Shown here piece after piece: positions 43,140 through 51,817 of a stretch of DNA of 64,000 nt. The DNA comes from UBA6912 sp963792895. Lineage in GTDB: Bacteria > Actinomycetota > Acidimicrobiia > Spongiisociales > UBA5794. A program made the position numbers and the translations under genes. Location of the stretch: the NCBI GenBank assembly GCA_963792895.1, contig CAWBYA010000007.1, positions 124,001-188,000 on the forward strand, given 5' to 3'. The notes under the pieces were generated by a model. That model saw nothing but the letters and a program-made list of their open reading frames with translations. It ran no database searches and was not told the DNA's origin. Every line of letters begins with the position of its first letter. Within the stretch, counting starts at the first letter, position 1.

Positions 43140-44726
43140 GGTGCTCCTTCGTTTTCTCTGATCGGGCGTGGGCTCGGGCGTGGGCGATGGCGATGGCGAT
43201 GTGAGCATGTCTCCGGTACGGCCGGGCGCCGGTGGGTCGGCGGTCGCCCCCCGTCGCATCGTCAGGGCAACGGCGAGAGCCACCAGCACGACAACGCCGG
43301 CGGCGAGGAACGTCTCGGCGAGCGCCGATGTCGTCACGGTGGCTTGGGCCGTCTGCAACGCGTCCTGGTAGCCGGGGTCACCCAGCGGGGGGAGCTCGAC
43401 CTGGCCGCGGAACTGATTGAAGCGAAAGAGGCCCCACGCGGTCAGCCCGGACAGGCCGACGCTCAGGCCGATCAGCCGAAGAACGACGACGAGGCTTGCC
43501 GCAGTTCCGCGACGATCGGGGGTCGCCCCGTCCACGACCGCTGCGCTGGTGGGGGCGACGACCAGCCCGAAGCCGAGACCAAGCACCGCCAGTTGGACTG
43601 CCATCAGCGGATACGGCGTGTCGACCTCCCAGCCGATGCCCATCAGGATGAAGGCTCCGGCGGCGAGCACCAGCCCCGTGAGGACGGGGGGCCGGTACCA
43701 CCACCGCTCGGTGAGGCGGCCGCCCACGTAGGCCGCCACCGCCATCGCCGCCGTCAACGCGCTCAACACCCAGCCGGCGACGACCGCCGATCGGGCGACG
43801 TTGACCTCGACGACGTTGACGAAGAGCGGTACGTCGACCATGGCGATGACGAGCGCACCCCCAACCAGGAAGTTGATGGCGACCGCCGCGGACAGGTTGC
43901 GCCCCCGGAAGAGCGCGAAGTCGATGATGGGGTCTGCGGTGCGCCGCTCCCGAAGCACGAACACGATCCCGGCGACGAGGGCGACCGGGTAGAGCCAGCG
44001 CAGCCCCGCACCGGTCGAGCCGGTCAGCTCCTCGAGCCCGGTCACGGACTGGATCTCGGCGCTCCCCAGCAGAGCGAGGTTGAGGCCGACGAGGGCGACC
44101 GTGAGGGCGCCGGCTCCCATCCAATCGATGCGGCCCGTGCGAACGGGCTGGTCGTACTCGGCGAGCGCCCACCAGGCGGCCACGATGCCGAGGATGCCGA
44201 GCGGGATGTTGAGGTGGAACTGCCACTGCCAGGACAGGTAGCGGACGAGCATCGCTCCGAACAGGGGCCCCCACACCCATCCGAGGGTATCGACGGCGCC
44301 GAGCACACCGAGTGCTCGCGCCCGCCGAGCCTCGGCGTAGGCGTCCCCGACCACTGCCATCCCGATCGGCACCAGCGCCCCGCCGCCGAGTGCCGTGAGC
44401 ACCCGTCCTGCGAGGAAGGGGCCGAGTGTCGTGGTGCGGGGGATGAAGAACGAGCCGATCACGAACAGGGAGAGCGCCGCGATGTAGACCTTGCGCCTCC
44501 CGAGGAGGTCGCTGAGGCGGCCGCTGAAGGGCATGACGGCTACGTAGGCGATGAGGTAGGCGTTCACGATCCATGCCGCATCGTCGAGGCCGTCTGGCAG
44601 GACGATCCCGAGGTCGCCGATGATCGGGCGCAACATGGTCGAGACCACCGTCAGATCGTCTGCGGCGACAAACACGCCGAACGCCACGACAGCGAGGACC
44701 GCCGTCGGGGACGCCCGGCGGCGCAC
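42489..44726 (-). CDS. MFS transporter (DHA2/P55-like), in frame with a downstream domain
   Basis: The N-terminal ~520 residues are a multi-helix drug:H+ antiporter-type MFS pump: PFSGRLSDLLGRRKVYIAAL (motif A) near residue 70 and LAGRVLTALGGGALVPIGMA near 105. GTG 44726 lies 5 nt after the stop of the LprG-like lipoprotein. This gene pair resembles the mycobacterial lprG-P55 operon, which exports triacylglycerides. As read, the frame does not stop but continues through a Pro-rich linker into the protein starting at 43139. Shifting the frame by one base in the linker would end the pump at a TGA overlapping that ATG, so the fusion may be an artefact. Confidence 0.82.
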   Translation of the reverse strand: MRRRASPTAVLAVVAFGVFVAADDLTVVSTMLRPIIGDLGIVLPDGLDDAAWIVNAYLIAYVAVMPFSGRLSDLLGRRKVYIAALSLFVIGSFFIPRTTTLGPFLAGRVLTALGGGALVPIGMAVVGDAYAEARRARALGVLGAVDTLGWVWGPLFGAMLVRYLSWQWQFHLNIPLGILGIVAAWWALAEYDQPVRTGRIDWMGAGALTVALVGLNLALLGSAEIQSVTGLEELTGSTGAGLRWLYPVALVAGIVFVLRERRTADPIIDFALFRGRNLSAAVAINFLVGGALVIAMVDVPLFVNVVEVNVARSAVVAGWVLSALTAAMAVAAYVGGRLTERWWYRPPVLTGLVLAAGAFILMGIGWEVDTPYPLMAVQLAVLGLGFGLVVAPTSAAVVDGATPDRRGTAASLVVVLRLIGLSVGLSGLTAWGLFRFNQFRGQVELPPLGDPGYQDALQTAQATVTTSALAETFLAAGVVVLVALAVALTMRRGATADPPAPGRTGDMLTSPSPSPTPEPTPDQRKRRSTMKDFLNRNIVAVLGVFTVVVVGLIVMVTVLFGRVAARDDETATLRADLDRVESGTALFASQITAFQTQLAELAPTVGASLDEAVAELEAFGTSTLEFEVAIDEVIPIDAEIVFDRTFTVPVMTSLPIDETIDTTITIAAPFGIDIPVDVTVPVKLTVPIDLDLDFPISERIPIQTEVPVRLDVPIRVDVAGTELATLADSLRQGLIGFREVIDGLG

Positions 44727-44731
44727 GGCGC

Positions 44732-45451
44732 TCAGCCCTCTCCGTCGAAGTCGGGGATCTGGATGTCGATGTCCGCGCCGTAGTCGGCGAAGCCGAGCCG
44801 CCAATTGCTCTCCTCGCCCCGATAGGTCGTCACGAACTCGGCCTCGACAACGGCGCCGGTGGCGGGATCGAGCCACAGGTCGAGGGTGACGTCTTGGCCA
44901 ACGAGGCCCGCTGTGACCAGCGAAATCCGTTCCTCGGGTGCGAGCGCCCGCACGTGATACAGCTCTCGGTCGTCACGATCCTCGATGCCGATGAGGGTGG
45001 CGTCGGTGAGATCGTCCGCCAACAAGGGGCGCCATCCGAGGTTCGGATCGAACAGAGCCGCAGGGTCGAACGAGTATCCCTCGGGTGCGGGCTCCCAGTC
45101 ACCGGTGATGGGATTGGTCAACCATGTCTCACCATCGATCGCGACGGCGCCCACTTGGGCCCTGATGTCGCCGACGGCCAGCACGAGCAGCGCATCGGCC
45201 GCGTTCGGGGCCGCAAACCGACCATCGGCGCTGACGAATTCGAGCGCATCGAGCGGGTCGATGTAGATGGGGGCGCCGCCTCGTTCGATCGAGAAGTTCA
45301 CCGTGTCCACCGAGCCCATCGTCTCGGCTGCCGCCGTCAGGAGCGTGTCGAGGTCTGGGGGGATGGTTGGTCCCGACTCGCCCCCACCGCAGGCGGTGAG
45401 CGAGCCCCCGAGCGCCGTTGCGCAGACGACGGCGACGATGATGCGGCGCAT
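44732..45451 (-). CDS. LprG/LppX-like lipoprotein
   Basis: This 239-residue lipoprotein has a signal ending GSLTAC with Cys near residue 21. The body resembles the LppX/LprAFG family, whose members hold lipids (triacylated glycolipids for LprG) in a cleft: TMGSVDTVNFSIERGGAP near residue 44, DLWLDPATGAVVEAEF near 198 and NWRLGFADYGADIDIQIPDF at the end. It lies 5 nt upstream of the MFS gene on the same strand, as in mycobacterial lprG-Rv1410c. The ATG at 45451 is chosen because the lipobox then sits correctly. The earlier start would lengthen the signal. Confidence 0.82.
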   Translation of the reverse strand: MRRIIVAVVCATALGGSLTACGGGESGPTIPPDLDTLLTAAAETMGSVDTVNFSIERGGAPIYIDPLDALEFVSADGRFAAPNAADALLVLAVGDIRAQVGAVAIDGETWLTNPITGDWEPAPEGYSFDPAALFDPNLGWRPLLADDLTDATLIGIEDRDDRELYHVRALAPEERISLVTAGLVGQDVTLDLWLDPATGAVVEAEFVTTYRGEESNWRLGFADYGADIDIQIPDFDGEG

Positions 45452-45585
45452 GTGAACTCCGGAAACGGCGTTGCGCCACCCTACCGGCACGAAGGGAGAA
45501 ACCCGTACGTCGCTGCGGGCTTGGCGGCACGCGCCGATCCCCCCGGATGCCCGGAGGGATCGACCGTACGATCAGGATGCGTGGA

Positions 45586-46593
45586 TCAGAAGTCGAAGAG
45601 GCCGCCGAGGGCGTCGGACGACGTGACCTCGTCGGCGGGCGGCGCTTCGATGTCGATCGATGCGCCGTAGTCGTAGATCTCGAACGTCATCACCATGCTT
45701 TCGAAACCTTCGCCGGGTGCGGCGTCGACCGCAGCTCCGTCGATGTTCATGACGTACCGATAGATGAGCCCGTCGTCACCGATCCAGATATCCATCGGCA
45801 GCTGGTCGATGGGCAGCGGGCCCTGCGCCTCGAGTTCGGCGCGTTCCTCGGGTGTCGCCTGCTCAAGGAGCTTCTCCATGTCGAACGTGACGAGGTAGTG
45901 GGTGGTGGCGACGCCGCGCACCGAGTCCGCTCCCACCTCCACGACGTTGGCGTCGGCCTCCTCGAGTGCGCTCAAGAAGTCCGCAGGGTTGGCCGGGCTC
46001 ACGCCGCTGAAGCTGCCCGCAGCCGAGCCTGCCTCATCGGCAGGGAGCTCGATCCACGTGACATCCTCGCCGATGAACATGCTGAACAGCCCGAAGCGCA
46101 TGTAGGCGGTTTCGCCGATCTGGCGGATCTCCATCTCGCCGAACAGATCCTCGAACCCGGGCGGGATCTCGTCGCCGGCCGCCGCCGCAAAGCCGCTCAT
46201 GTCCATGATGAACGAGAAGTTGCCGGCAACGGTATCGAATGCTCCGGAGAACGGCATCACGATCTCGATGCCTCCCGGGACGCCCTCGATGCCCTTCATC
46301 TCGAACGAGCCCTCCATGCGCGCCGAGGTGACTTCAGACGTCTGGGCAATCGCTGCCTTCAATCCGGCCGAATCGCCGCCAGATGCAACGATTGTGGTTT
46401 CTGTGACGGTGGTCGTGGTCTCTGGCGGCGCCGTCGTGGTCGGGGCGGGTGCTGTTGTGGTTGTTTCGGGTGCGGCGGTTGTCGTGGCCGCTGCTCCGGC
46501 CGCCGTGGTCGTCGTCTCGGTGGCCGAGCCGCCGCACGCGGCAGCGATCAGCGCCAGGCCGAGGACGAGCGCAACAAGTCGTCGATTGATCAT
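45586..46593 (-). CDS. Second LprG/LolA-like lipoprotein
   Basis: This 335-residue lipoprotein has a lipobox LIAAAC (Cys at residue 20) and a long Thr/Ala/Pro-rich linker to about residue 70, as in many cell-envelope proteins of actinobacteria. The body has the same beta layout as the LppX/LprG family (SARMEGSFEMKGIEGVPGGI near residue 90; MTFEIYDYGASIDIEAPPAD near the end, matching YGADIDIQIPDF in the neighbour). The two lipoproteins are probably paralogues 95 nt apart on one strand. Lipid binding is inferred. It is divergent from the mtfA-like gene. Confidence 0.78.
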   Translation of the reverse strand: MINRRLVALVLGLALIAAACGGSATETTTTAAGAAATTTAAPETTTTAPAPTTTAPPETTTTVTETTIVASGGDSAGLKAAIAQTSEVTSARMEGSFEMKGIEGVPGGIEIVMPFSGAFDTVAGNFSFIMDMSGFAAAAGDEIPPGFEDLFGEMEIRQIGETAYMRFGLFSMFIGEDVTWIELPADEAGSAAGSFSGVSPANPADFLSALEEADANVVEVGADSVRGVATTHYLVTFDMEKLLEQATPEERAELEAQGPLPIDQLPMDIWIGDDGLIYRYVMNIDGAAVDAAPGEGFESMVMTFEIYDYGASIDIEAPPADEVTSSDALGGLFDF

Positions 46594-46717
46594 TGGGGGT
46601 CTCCAAACTGCGCGAGATCACAGTTTGGGCAGCCGCGGCGTCGTTCGCCAGGGTCGTCCGACCCATCTTCGGCCCGGCCTGCGAATCGGCGAGTCGGCAC
46701 GTTTCTATCCTCGACGT

Positions 46718-47473
46718 GTGCTGAGAGGTCGCAAGCGTCGTGCGCAACGTCCGTTCCCCGAGCAATGGAGAACGGTCATTGCGGCGCGTCTCGCGTGGTG
46801 GGAGTGGCTCGACGAGGCAGAACGCGAGCGGCTCGAAGGGTTGGTCGATGCGTTCGTGTCCCACAAGCACTGGGAGGGTGGCTCCGGCTTCGAGGTCACA
46901 GACGAGATGAGAGTTGTCGTGGCGGCACACGCCAGCATGCTCATCCTCGAGCTCGACCCGGATGCCTTTCGACGGATCGGTTCCGTCATCGTCTACCAGC
47001 GCCCGGTGGTGAGCAGGGGGGTGCGCTCATTCGGCGGCGGGATCGTGTCCGACTCGCCGATGCCGATCCACGGAGAGACGGTTGCGGGCGGACCGGTTGT
47101 GATCGCGTGGAGCGCGGCCTCTGCCGATGCCCGCATGCCCGAACTTGGCCGGAACGTCGTCTACCACGAGTTCGCCCACCAACTCGACCTCGGCGACGGT
47201 GCCGTCGACGGGACGCCACCGCTGCGCGACCCCGCCCTGCGGGAGCGGTGGGCAGGCATCATCGAGTCGGTGTACGAGCGGCTGATCGTTCACGGCGATT
47301 CGCTGCTCGGAAGCTATGCGGGCACCAATCACGGTGAGTTGTTCGCGGTCGCCACCGAGCGGTTCTTCACGCGACCCCACGATCTGGAAGCGGCCCATCC
47401 GGACCTCTACTGGATCCTCGCCGGCTTCTATCGCCAAGATCCGGCCGGACGCTTGGGCAGGGCGGCCGGTTGA
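46718..47473 (+). CDS. MtfA-type zinc peptidase (M90)
   Basis: This 251-residue cytoplasmic metallopeptidase carries VVYHEFAHQLDL (HExxH, about residue 150) and a downstream GTNHGELFAVATERFFTRPH with the glutamate of the MtfA/M90 family. MtfA in E. coli controls the glucose PTS regulator Mlc. The natural substrate here is unknown. GTG 46718 is used since similarity begins at LRGRKRRAQRPFPEQWR. No strong ribosome-binding site is seen. It overlaps nothing and is followed by the dsRBD-like small gene. Confidence 0.88.
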   Translation: MLRGRKRRAQRPFPEQWRTVIAARLAWWEWLDEAERERLEGLVDAFVSHKHWEGGSGFEVTDEMRVVVAAHASMLILELDPDAFRRIGSVIVYQRPVVSRGVRSFGGGIVSDSPMPIHGETVAGGPVVIAWSAASADARMPELGRNVVYHEFAHQLDLGDGAVDGTPPLRDPALRERWAGIIESVYERLIVHGDSLLGSYAGTNHGELFAVATERFFTRPHDLEAAHPDLYWILAGFYRQDPAGRLGRAAG

Positions 47474-47553
47474 GCGCATCCGTCGGGACCTCCGGCCCTT
47501 TCGTGGGGTCGTCCGTGCTCCGACGATGGGCAGTGCACTACAGGAGGCGACGG

Positions 47554-47802
47554 ATGCAGACCACGTTGACGACCCCGGTGGAGATCGAGCTGACGGTCCT
47601 CGGCAATGGCGTAGAGGCTCGGGCGACACTCGCCACCCGAAGGGGAACGCATGAGGCGACGGCGCATGCCGCCCGCCACGAGGACGGTTCCATCGACGAC
47701 TGGGCGATCGATCTGGCCATCGCCCGCTTGCTCCGCAGCCTGGAAGTCGCGCTCATGGCCAGGGTTCACGAGCGCATCGACCGCTCGATCGTCAATGAAT
47801 AG
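47554..47802 (+). CDS. Small protein resembling DUF1876/dsRBD-like domain
   Basis: This protein of about 82 residues is preceded by AGGAGG 6 nt before the ATG. The sequence PVEIELTVLGNGVEARATL, then ATRRGTHEATAHAARHEDGS and IAIARLLRSLEVALMARVHE, has the strand-strand-strand-helix pattern of DUF1876-type dsRBD-like domains common in actinobacteria. Function is unknown. A longer frame starts at 47470 but lacks a ribosome-binding site and overlaps mtfA. Confidence 0.65.
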   Translation: MQTTLTTPVEIELTVLGNGVEARATLATRRGTHEATAHAARHEDGSIDDWAIDLAIARLLRSLEVALMARVHERIDRSIVNE

Positions 47803-47886
47803 CCGAACACGGCGCTCGACACGCCAGCACGCGCGAGGGCGGAGGCACTAGCGTTCCCGTGTCGAATCTCCAGGAGGAGCAGCCAA

Positions 47887-48291
47887 ATGAGCGTCGTAGT
47901 CGGGTATATCGCTGCCGATCGTGGACGAGCCGCACTGAATGTCGCCATCGAGGAGGCGCGCCGGCGCGGCACTGATCTCGTCGTCGTGCACTCCTTTCAC
48001 GGTGGACCACGCGAAGACGGAGACGAGATCCTCGCTACGGACGAGGAACTGGCCGAGATCGGCACCCGGCTCGAGGCCGAGGGCATTCCCCACTCGATCC
48101 ACGACTACGTTCGGGGCAACGATCCCGCCAAGGACCTCGTCATCGCGGCCCGCGAGTTCGGCGGCGAGCTCATCGTCATCGGCATCAGGCGGCGGACTGC
48201 CGCAGGCAAGTTCCTGCTCGGCTCGAACGCCCACGACATCTTGATGGACGCCGACTGCCCGGTGCTGACCGTGAAGGCCGGATCGAGCTGA
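47887..48291 (+). CDS. Universal stress protein
   Basis: This 134-residue UspA-fold protein begins MSVVVGYIAADRGRAALNVA, then a central helix, and ends with IVIGIRRRTAAGKFLLGSNA. The last fits the G-x2-G-x9-G-S/T ATP-binding loop only partly, because the first Gly-x-x-Gly is G-I-R-R, so ATP binding may be altered. AGGAGGA lies 9 nt before the ATG. It is followed closely by the thioesterase gene. USP proteins are usually induced by starvation or stress. Confidence 0.88.
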   Translation: MSVVVGYIAADRGRAALNVAIEEARRRGTDLVVVHSFHGGPREDGDEILATDEELAEIGTRLEAEGIPHSIHDYVRGNDPAKDLVIAAREFGGELIVIGIRRRTAAGKFLLGSNAHDILMDADCPVLTVKAGSS

Positions 48292-48293
48292 GC

Positions 48294-48755
48294 GTGGATG
48301 CCCGGCCTCCCGTGGACCTGAGCATCCAAGAGCGGCTGAACCCGAACGGCACGTGTTACGGATGTGGACCGGCGAATCCCGATGGGCTCCACTTGCGCAG
48401 CTTCGTCGACGGCGACGACGTCGTTGCCACAGTCGTCGTTCCCAGCAAGATGGAGAACGGGTACGGCATCGTCAACGGCGGCATCGTGACGATGATCCTC
48501 GACTGCCACACCGCGGCCGTCGTGGTCGACACGATCAAGGGATTCGACTGGGAGCATCATCCCCCCTTCTTGACATCCCATCTCGATGTGTCGCTGCGGC
48601 GCCCCACCCCCATCGAAACGCCGCTCCTGGTCGTAGGCAGGCTGGTCGAGCGCCGTTCCACCGAGCTCGTGGTGGAGGCCGAGATTCGCCGTCCCACCGG
48701 TGAGGTCACCGCACAGCTGATCGCCGGCTGGCGGCCCGTGCTGCGCAAGCTCTGA
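48294..48755 (+). CDS. Hotdog-fold thioesterase (PaaI/4HBT superfamily)
   Basis: This 153-residue acyl-CoA thioesterase-like protein has an N-terminal block CYGCGPANPDGLHLRSFVDG, typical of actinobacterial PaaI-like proteins, and the hotdog core GIVNGGIVTMILDCHTAAVV with the Asp expected near the active site. Substrates are acyl- or aryl-CoA thioesters. GTG 48294 is used, 2 nt after the USP stop, so the two genes are likely co-transcribed. A hairpin follows the stop. Confidence 0.82.
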   Translation: MDARPPVDLSIQERLNPNGTCYGCGPANPDGLHLRSFVDGDDVVATVVVPSKMENGYGIVNGGIVTMILDCHTAAVVVDTIKGFDWEHHPPFLTSHLDVSLRRPTPIETPLLVVGRLVERRSTELVVEAEIRRPTGEVTAQLIAGWRPVLRKL

Positions 48756-48792
48756 GAGGCTGTGCGGTCGCGTGGCCCCCCAACGAGACGGC

Positions 48793-48822
48793 GGGCGGAG
48801 GCCGGTCGCCCGGCCCCCGCCC
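48793..48822. terminator. Hairpin between thioesterase and LPxTG protein gene
   Basis: GGGCGGAGGCCGG (48793-48805) pairs with CCGGCCCCCGCCC (48810-48822) with one mismatch and a 4-nt loop. It lies between two converging genes and can act both ways. Confidence 0.55.
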
Positions 48823-48841
48823 GTTGCGTCGGGACGAACTG

Positions 48842-51475
48842 CTAGCCCATCACCTTCCTCGGCTTCACGGCGAGCACACACGCTGCCCCCATCAAGATGA
48901 GCATCAGACCGGCGCCGAGGCTCCCGTCCAGGTCCGACCCTGTGAGCGGCAGCACTTCCTGCGCCACGATGTAGGCACCGGCGTCACACGTCAGGTCGAC
49001 GAAACCTGCCGGGAGCACCATGACCGGAGTGAAACCGCTCGTCAGCGCCGCATCGCTGTCGATGTACTTGTCGCCCGCCGCAAACTGCTTCGTGAAGTGG
49101 TAGCCCTTCGGGAGGTTCGTGAACTCCACCATGTAGTTGCCCGCCGGCAGGTTGTCGATCAGGTAGCGACCGTCTTCGTCGGTCCGAGTTGTTGCGACCA
49201 AGAGGATCGGCGGCGTCGCCAGGATGTCGACCGAGCCTTCTTGGGCCTCGGCAGAGCCACCTGTCGCATACAGGTTGACGCGCACGCCCTCGATGCCCGG
49301 CTCCCCGCTTTCCTGCACTCCGTCGCGGTCCTTGTCGTGCCAGACGAAGTCGCCGATCGCCCCGAGCAGCTCGACCTCCTTGTTCGTGAACTCGCACTTG
49401 ACGAACTCGCCGGCACCCACGTGGACCGTGGCCGAACTCGTGGTGAGGTCGATGATCGCATCCGGGTCGTCGCACACCAGGTCGCTGAGAACCCAACCTT
49501 CGGCTGCGAGCTCGGTCACCGTGTAGGTGCCGGGATCGACGGTGGTGCTTGCACTCATGCCGCTGTGGAGGTCCGGCGGCCACCCTGCGATGTCGGACGT
49601 GAACGCGAAGTACACGTCGTCTGTGGCCGGCTCCGTCGTCTTGCCAACCCACAACGTCCCTTGCTGGGTGTTGGTGAACGTGCAGGTGACGGTCTCCCCG
49701 GGATCGACCGTCACCACAGCGATCCCTTGGAGATCGATGTCGGCTGTTGGGTCGTCGCACGTCAGGTCGGTGAGAGTCCACTCCGGCGTCATCGCCTCGG
49801 TGATCGTGTACTCGCCGGCCTCGACGACGACCTCAGACGACTCGCCGTTGCCCAACTCCGGCGCCCATCCTGGCACCGAGGTCGTGAAGGTGAACGTTGC
49901 CGTCGCTTCCGAAGGATCGGTGACCTTCTCTATGACGATCTTGCCGGGAGGCTCAGGGATCTCGTGGTTGGTGAAGGTGCACTTCACCGTTGCGCCGTCG
50001 GCGACGTACACGGTGGCTGCGCCATCGGCGAGATGGATGTCGGCCTCGGGGTCGTCACATGAGATGTCTTGGACCTCCCATCCTGCGGCCACCGTTTCGG
50101 TGACGGTGTAGGAGCCGGATTCCACGTCGACGCTCGCGGTCTCCCCATCCCCGAGGCTCGGCGCGAAGCCTGCCACTGTCGACGTGAAGTCGAAGGTCTG
50201 GGCTGCTCCAGGAGGATCGGTGATCTTCTCGATGACGATCTCTCCCTTGTGGGCGCAGGTCACCGTGAGGCTCCCAGCCAGAGACGCCACTCGATTCAGG
50301 GTCGACTCGAGGGCGACGACGAGCTGATCGGAGCCTGACGAAACGAATCCGGCGGAGCCGGCACTGAACTGGAACGGCTCGTTCTCGATACCCTGGAGCG
50401 TCACCAGGAGCGCATCGTTCACGTACACGTTGAGGTTGTGACCAAGGTGCACCGATTTGCCGTTGGTAGCTTCGACCTCCGCTGAGCACTGAGAGCCGGC
50501 TGGGTCTGGCACGGTGAGCTGAGCGATCTCGATCTCCGTGCCCGGATCCACACGCAGACCGGTCGAGAAGTCCCACGACACGGTGCCCGTCTCCGCTGTG
50601 ACCAGTACTGGGACTGCCGGTGTCCCCCGCTCTTCTTCCCCCGGCAAGGCGAGTGTCGTCTGCTCGTCCTGGGGGATGGTCTCCTCGACGATCTCCGCGG
50701 TTCCCGGCTCCTCCGGGATCTCCGCGGTTATCGGCTCCTCAGGGATCTGCAGCGTTCCCGGCTCCGCCGGTATCTCCACGTTCTCGAAGACGCAGGTCAC
50801 GTTTGCGCCCGGCATCACGTCGAGCTCGACGCTGCGGGCTGCCAGGTCGACCACGGCGCCCGAGAGGTCGCACGTCACGCCTGCGAGCTCCCAGCCCGCC
50901 ACGGGCATCTCGGTGACCGTGTAGCGGCCTTCCGCCACCTCAGCCGTTGCCGCGCCGCCGTCGGCGAGCATGGGGGCGAAACCGTCGATCGTCGAGGTGA
51001 ACCCGAAGACGGCGTCCGCGCCTGCCGGCTCGGTCGCCTTCTCGATCGTCAGCAGCCCCGGTTCGGGATCCATGCAGAACGTGATGCGGCTGACGTCCGC
51101 CCACTCGCCGCCTTGGCCTTGCGGCGCGTGCAACGCACCATCGCCGAGTGCGCCGCCGTACGCATACCGATTGCCGCTGGTGCGACCCTTCACGAGCACC
51201 GCTGCGACCGGAACCGTCGACGACCAGTCGACGAGATGTCCCGTCTCACCGTCGTACGCAACCCACCCGAAGCGTCCCGACGGGTCGACGCCAGATGTGG
51301 GCGCCCTGGTGACGTTGGCGTTGTAGGCCTGCACAAGGCCAATGGCCTCGCATCGCTGGTTCCCCTCGTAGGTGACTGGCCCTTCGTCGCTGCTGGCCTG
51401 CGCCGTGGGTGCGGCGAGCAAGCCGACAACGAGGAAGAGGGTGCACAGCATCCGAAAGATCCGAACGTCCCTCAT
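48842..51475 (-). CDS. LPxTG-anchored surface protein with four repeat domains and an SdrD-B-like domain
   Basis: This 877-residue exported protein has a signal peptide (residues 1-32) and an N-terminal region of unknown type. It carries four ~90-residue beta repeats (each with P-x-x-x-x-x-F-x-F-T/F-T, Y-T-V/I-T-E, W, C-D-D, and V/C-T-F-T/E-N) at roughly 138-230, 415-505, 510-600 and 603-695. An SdrD-B/collagen-binding-like module (GAIGDFVWHDKDRDGVQESG) follows near 700, and a terminal sorting signal LPLTG (842-846) with a helix and a basic tail. A Pro/Glu repeat linker lies between repeats 1 and 2. GGAGG precedes ATG 51475. It is probably attached to peptidoglycan by a sortase encoded elsewhere. 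Confidence 0.85.
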   Translation of the reverse strand: MRDVRIFRMLCTLFLVVGLLAAPTAQASSDEGPVTYEGNQRCEAIGLVQAYNANVTRAPTSGVDPSGRFGWVAYDGETGHLVDWSSTVPVAAVLVKGRTSGNRYAYGGALGDGALHAPQGQGGEWADVSRITFCMDPEPGLLTIEKATEPAGADAVFGFTSTIDGFAPMLADGGAATAEVAEGRYTVTEMPVAGWELAGVTCDLSGAVVDLAARSVELDVMPGANVTCVFENVEIPAEPGTLQIPEEPITAEIPEEPGTAEIVEETIPQDEQTTLALPGEEERGTPAVPVLVTAETGTVSWDFSTGLRVDPGTEIEIAQLTVPDPAGSQCSAEVEATNGKSVHLGHNLNVYVNDALLVTLQGIENEPFQFSAGSAGFVSSGSDQLVVALESTLNRVASLAGSLTVTCAHKGEIVIEKITDPPGAAQTFDFTSTVAGFAPSLGDGETASVDVESGSYTVTETVAAGWEVQDISCDDPEADIHLADGAATVYVADGATVKCTFTNHEIPEPPGKIVIEKVTDPSEATATFTFTTSVPGWAPELGNGESSEVVVEAGEYTITEAMTPEWTLTDLTCDDPTADIDLQGIAVVTVDPGETVTCTFTNTQQGTLWVGKTTEPATDDVYFAFTSDIAGWPPDLHSGMSASTTVDPGTYTVTELAAEGWVLSDLVCDDPDAIIDLTTSSATVHVGAGEFVKCEFTNKEVELLGAIGDFVWHDKDRDGVQESGEPGIEGVRVNLYATGGSAEAQEGSVDILATPPILLVATTRTDEDGRYLIDNLPAGNYMVEFTNLPKGYHFTKQFAAGDKYIDSDAALTSGFTPVMVLPAGFVDLTCDAGAYIVAQEVLPLTGSDLDGSLGAGLMLILMGAACVLAVKPRKVMG

Positions 51476-51757
51476 GGCGACCTCCAGTCGCTCAGCGGCG
51501 ATGAAGGCCCATCCAGCTCGCTCGTGCACTACCAAGCGGGTTGGACTCGAACGGCCCCCCGCCGTCTCGTCCCAACGGTTCATAGTCGCGCTCGGTCTCT
51601 GCGAGCCGAAGGGGCCGCCAGACCCTTCCAGCCCGGGCCGCAAGAGACCAAATCGGGACTTCCGGCGTCACAGTGAGCGTGAGGGGACGCCGAGTAGGGC
51701 GACGGACCCAGGTTCACAGGAGGCATCCTCTTGCGGGACTCGCCTCCCGTCGTACGA
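51476..51757. other. Non-coding spacer upstream of the LPxTG gene
   Basis: No convincing gene is seen between the LPxTG start and the palindrome at 51758. The open frame of the LPxTG gene extends here without domain similarity, and the ribosome-binding site at 51480-51484 marks the real start. Confidence 0.5.
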
Positions 51758-51795
51758 CGACGAGGGTGGGCATCTGCAGATGCCCACCCTCGTCG
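51758..51795. terminator. Perfect 38-nt palindrome, terminator of the SLH-like gene
   Basis: The 38 bases read identically on both strands, centred on TGCA, so the RNA folds into a 17-bp stem with a 4-nt loop. It lies 22 nt beyond the stop of the gene at 51818-52552. Confidence 0.7.
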
Positions 51796-51817
51796 ACCGT
51801 TGCCTTGTCGTCTTGGT

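Noticed and set aside
47470..47553. Upstream extension of the dsRBD-like small gene
   Set aside because: The longer form lacks a ribosome-binding site and overlaps mtfA, whereas AGGAGG is ideally placed before ATG 47554.
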